From Craurococcus roseus (lineage in GTDB: Bacteria; Pseudomonadota; Alphaproteobacteria; Acetobacterales; Acetobacteraceae): a stretch of 64,000 nucleotides of DNA. The number at the start of each line of letters is the position of its first letter. Within the stretch, counting starts at the first letter, position 1. Made by a program: the position numbers and the translations under genes. Shown here piece by piece: positions 61,838 through 64,000 of the stretch. The notes under the pieces are model-generated. The model saw nothing but the letters and a program-made list of their open reading frames with translations, searched no databases and was not told the DNA's origin. The stretch spans positions 1-64,000 of the forward strand of contig NZ_BAAAFZ010000047.1 of assembly GCF_039523795.1 (NCBI RefSeq). Reading direction: 5' to 3'.

Positions 61838-62880
61838 AGGTCGCGCTGCTCGTCCCCGGCCCGTTCGACACGGTGTCGGGCGGCTACAGTTACGACCGGC
61901 GGCTGGTGGCCGGGCTGCGCGCCTTAGGCCACGGGGCGGAGGTGGTGGAGCTGGCCGGCCGCCACCCCTTGCCGGACGACGCGGCCCGTGCCGCCGCGCG
62001 CGCCGCCTTGGACGCGCTGCCCGAAGACGCCGTGCCGGTGGTGGACGGCCTCGGCCTGCCGTCCTTCGCGCCGGTGGCGGACGCGCTGGCGCGGCGCAAC
62101 GCGGTGGTGCTGGTCCACCACCCGACGGCGCTGGAAACCGGCTTCTCCGGAGCGGACCGCGACGCCTTGCGGGCCACGGAGCTGGAGTTGTTCGGCCGCG
62201 CGGCGCGCGTCGTCGCCACCTCCCCGCTCACGGCGCGGCGGTTGGTGGAAGAGTTCAGCGCCGACCCGGCGCGCGTCGGCGTGGTGGAGCCCGGCACCGA
62301 CCCGGCGCCGCGCGCGACTGGATCGGGCGGGCCGGGCGCGGCGCTGCTTTCCGTGGGCGCGTTGGTGCCGCGCAAGGGGCACGACGTGCTGCTGCGCGCG
62401 CTGGCTGGTTTGGCCGACCTCGACTGGCGCTTGGCGATCGCCGGGCCGGAGGGGCGCGACCCGGTCCATGCGCGCGGCTTGCGCGCGTTGGCCGAGGAGT
62501 TGGGCATCGCGCAACGCGTGGAGTTCGCGGGCGCCGTGGGCGCGGAGAGGCTGGAAGCGCTCTACGCCGGCGCCGACCTGTTCGCCCTCGCCAGCCATTG
62601 GGAAGGCTACGGCATGGCGGTGGCCGAGGCGCTGGCGCGCGGGCTGCCGCTGGCCGTCACCGCCGGGGGCGCGCTCGCCGAGTTGGCGCCGGAGGACGCC
62701 TCGGTGGTGTCGCCGCCCGGCGACCACGTGTCGCTCGGCAAGGGGCTGCGCCGGGTGATCTTCGACGAGGCCCTGCGGCGGCATATGGCCGAGGCCGCGT
62801 GGCGCGCCGGGCAGCGACTGCCGCGTTGGGAGGACCGGGCGGAGGCCTTCGTGGCCGAGATCGAGAAGAGCCTCGGGTGA
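61834..62880 (+). CDS. Glycosyltransferase family 4
   Basis: This 348-residue retaining GT-B glycosyltransferase begins 'KVALLVPGPFDTVSGGYSYDRRLV' and has the donor-binding region 'SVGALVPRKGHDVLLRAL' near 175. The conserved 'FALASHWEGYGMAVAEALARG' near 265 is the E-x7-E-type motif of GT4. It transfers a sugar from a nucleotide donor to an unknown acceptor. Its close coupling to a pterin-synthase-like and a RibD-like gene suggests that the acceptor is a small heterocycle, rather than lipopolysaccharide, although this is inference. Confidence 0.85.
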   Translation: MKVALLVPGPFDTVSGGYSYDRRLVAGLRALGHGAEVVELAGRHPLPDDAARAAARAALDALPEDAVPVVDGLGLPSFAPVADALARRNAVVLVHHPTALETGFSGADRDALRATELELFGRAARVVATSPLTARRLVEEFSADPARVGVVEPGTDPAPRATGSGGPGAALLSVGALVPRKGHDVLLRALAGLADLDWRLAIAGPEGRDPVHARGLRALAEELGIAQRVEFAGAVGAERLEALYAGADLFALASHWEGYGMAVAEALARGLPLAVTAGGALAELAPEDASVVSPPGDHVSLGKGLRRVIFDEALRRHMAEAAWRAGQRLPRWEDRAEAFVAEIEKSLG

Positions 62881-63800
62881 CCGAGGCCTTCGACCTGGAC
62901 TGGCTCGACCTGCGCGAGCCCTTCGACGCCCTGGCGCGGAACGAGGCGCTTGCGGAGCGGCTGCTCGCGCGCCTGCCGGCGCGGCCGCGGCTGATGGACT
63001 TCGGCGCGGGGACCGGGAGCCTGTTCCGCTGGCTGGCGCCGCGCATAGGCCGCGCCCAGGCCTGGACGCTGGTGGACGCCGACCGCGACATGGCGGAGGC
63101 GGCCTTCGACACCATCGCCGACCGGGCGGAGTCCGTCGGCTTGCGCGTCACCTTCCCCAACCGGCGCTGCCTGCTCGTTCACGCGCCCGGCGGCGCGTGG
63201 CGGGTGGAGACGCTGGTGGCTGACTTGGCGGAAGCGCCGGCGAACCTGCCGCTGCACGAGGCCGACGCGGTGGTGAACAGCGCGCTGTGCGACCTGGTGT
63301 CGCGCCCCTGGGTCGAGGCGATGGCGGCGGCGCTGCGCGTGCCGTTCTACGCCGCGCTCTGCGTGGACGGACGGGACCGCTTCTCGCCGCCGCACCCGGC
63401 GGACGCCCTCGTGGCGCGGGCCTTCCGCCGCGACCAGCGGCGCGACAAGGGCTTCGGCGGCCCGGCCCTCGGCGCGGCGGCGCCGGCCGCGGTGGCGGAG
63501 GCGTTCGCGGCGGAAGGCTTCGCGGTGGAGGCGGCGGCGAGCGACTGGGTGGTGCGCGGCCGCGCACCGCCACCCGGCCTGCCGCCCGACGCCGCCGCGC
63601 CGTTCCTGTCGCGCCTCGTCGCCGGGCACGTCGCGGCGGCGCTGGAAGCGGGGCCGGCCCGGGACGCGGGGCGCGTTTCGGACTGGGGCGCGGCGCGCGG
63701 CGAGCAGATCGCCTGGGGCGTGCTCCAGGCGCGGATCGGGCACCGAGACGTGCTGGCCGTGCCGCCGGCGCCGCCCTCGGCGGCGCAGCGGAGGCGCTGA
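62877..63800 (+). CDS. Class I SAM-dependent methyltransferase
   Basis: This 307-residue protein has the SAM-binding glycine-rich motif 'RLMDFGAGTGSLFRWLAPRIG' at about 40, an acidic loop 'AWTLVDADRDM' near 65, and 'LHEADAVVNSALCDLVSRPWV' near 125. The acceptor is unknown; family members of this shape methylate small molecules or proteins. The GTG start overlaps the glycosyltransferase stop by four bases. It is the last gene of the run before a convergent MerR-type gene, five bases downstream. Confidence 0.82.
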   Translation: MTEAFDLDWLDLREPFDALARNEALAERLLARLPARPRLMDFGAGTGSLFRWLAPRIGRAQAWTLVDADRDMAEAAFDTIADRAESVGLRVTFPNRRCLLVHAPGGAWRVETLVADLAEAPANLPLHEADAVVNSALCDLVSRPWVEAMAAALRVPFYAALCVDGRDRFSPPHPADALVARAFRRDQRRDKGFGGPALGAAAPAAVAEAFAAEGFAVEAAASDWVVRGRAPPPGLPPDAAAPFLSRLVAGHVAAALEAGPARDAGRVSDWGAARGEQIAWGVLQARIGHRDVLAVPPAPPSAAQRRR

Positions 63801-63804
63801 AGGA

Positions 63805-64000
63805 TCAGCGCTCCATAAGGTCGTGCAGGCTGGCCGAAATGTCTTCCAGCTCTTCCAGGATCGAGCGGAGCGCCGCGACGCCGGTTTCGGGCGGCTCGGC
63901 GGGCGCCGCAGCGGGGGGCGCGGCGGAGGCGGCGACCGCTTCCTCCAGCCCGCCCTCGCGCAGCAGCCGCTGCACTCCCTTGATGGTGTAGCCCTGGGTG
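63805..64000 (-). CDS. MerR-family transcriptional regulator, C-terminal part (runs off window)
   Basis: The minus-strand frame ending at 63805 shows 'GYTIKGVQRLLREGG', the second half of a MerR winged-helix domain. An Ala/Pro linker follows, then a C-terminal helix 'ALRSILEELEDISASLHDL'. In many alphaproteobacteria a MerR-like gene of this type follows ihfA. Only about 64 residues are visible; the start is beyond the window. It converges on the methyltransferase gene with four bases between stops. Confidence 0.75.
   Translation of the reverse strand, partial: TQGYTIKGVQRLLREGGLEEAVAASAAPPAAAPAEPPETGVAALRSILEELEDISASLHDLMER

Overview
The window is very GC-rich, densely packed DNA from what looks like an alphaproteobacterium. 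The best fit is Rhodospirillales, Acetobacteraceae-like; this is inferred from gene content and order, not from a marker gene. Supporting blocks are tsaE-amgK-murU-addB-addA-trxA, lysA next to a DUF4175 gene, the System I cytochrome c maturation operon, and the N-acetylglutaminylglutamine (NAGGN) osmolyte trio. A 16-base run of N at 53888-53903 marks a draft-assembly gap, so some frameshifts may be sequence errors.

Layout. 1-3395: two orphan periplasmic solute-binding proteins (TAXI and Bug/TctC types) with a secreted DsrE-like protein and a small Cys-rich secreted protein. 3396-6611: a decayed region with a frameshifted ribokinase-family gene, an intact IS5-type element with perfect 16-bp ends and a 5-bp target duplication, and gene remnants on both sides of it. 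The right-hand remnant is the 3' end of an oligopeptide ABC transporter ATPase. 6608-8607: an atzG/atzE/atzH-like amidohydrolase cluster. 8795-13510: the NAGGN trio, with a convergent OPT-family transporter at 13639-15354. 15355-16193: an IS3 orfA relic and tRNA-Arg(CCG). 16308-18916: gentisate-type dioxygenase, a small unknown and a ferredoxin-NADP reductase. 19082-28659: TsaE, cell-wall sugar recycling (AmgK, MurU), AddAB recombination nuclease and thioredoxin.

28966-35949: a DMT exporter, an unknown, and a homogentisate/tyrosine catabolic operon on the minus strand. In that operon fahA and hmgA are intact, while the Rieske gene is frameshifted and hppD is broken. A gamma-carbonic anhydrase and a LysE exporter follow. 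35950-37019 has no recognised gene. It carries a strong promoter-like site, a well-formed start site and an unusual regular array of a 13-bp motif spaced about 60 bp apart. 37020-43356: a soluble aldose dehydrogenase convergent with a 1,736-residue RTX-type calcium-binding repeat protein. 43474-44856: YbjQ-like and an Mrr-type endonuclease of lower GC. 44944-52577: DUF4175, lysA, a coupled SGNH esterase/acyltransferase-3 pair, Rieske and GFA proteins. 52574-58502: EVE-domain protein and ccmC-D-E-F-G-H-I (ccmC crosses the N gap).

59635-63800 is the most interesting uncharacterised unit. Five genes in the same orientation, four of the five junctions overlapping by about 4 bases or closely spaced, encode a RibD-type reductase, a zinc-dehydrogenase-fold protein lacking the usual zinc signature, a 6-pyruvoyltetrahydropterin-synthase paralogue with altered active-site residues, a GT4 glycosyltransferase and a SAM methyltransferase. 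Together they look like a small pathway for a glycosylated and/or methylated pterin- or pyrimidine-derived metabolite. The window ends inside a MerR-family regulator.
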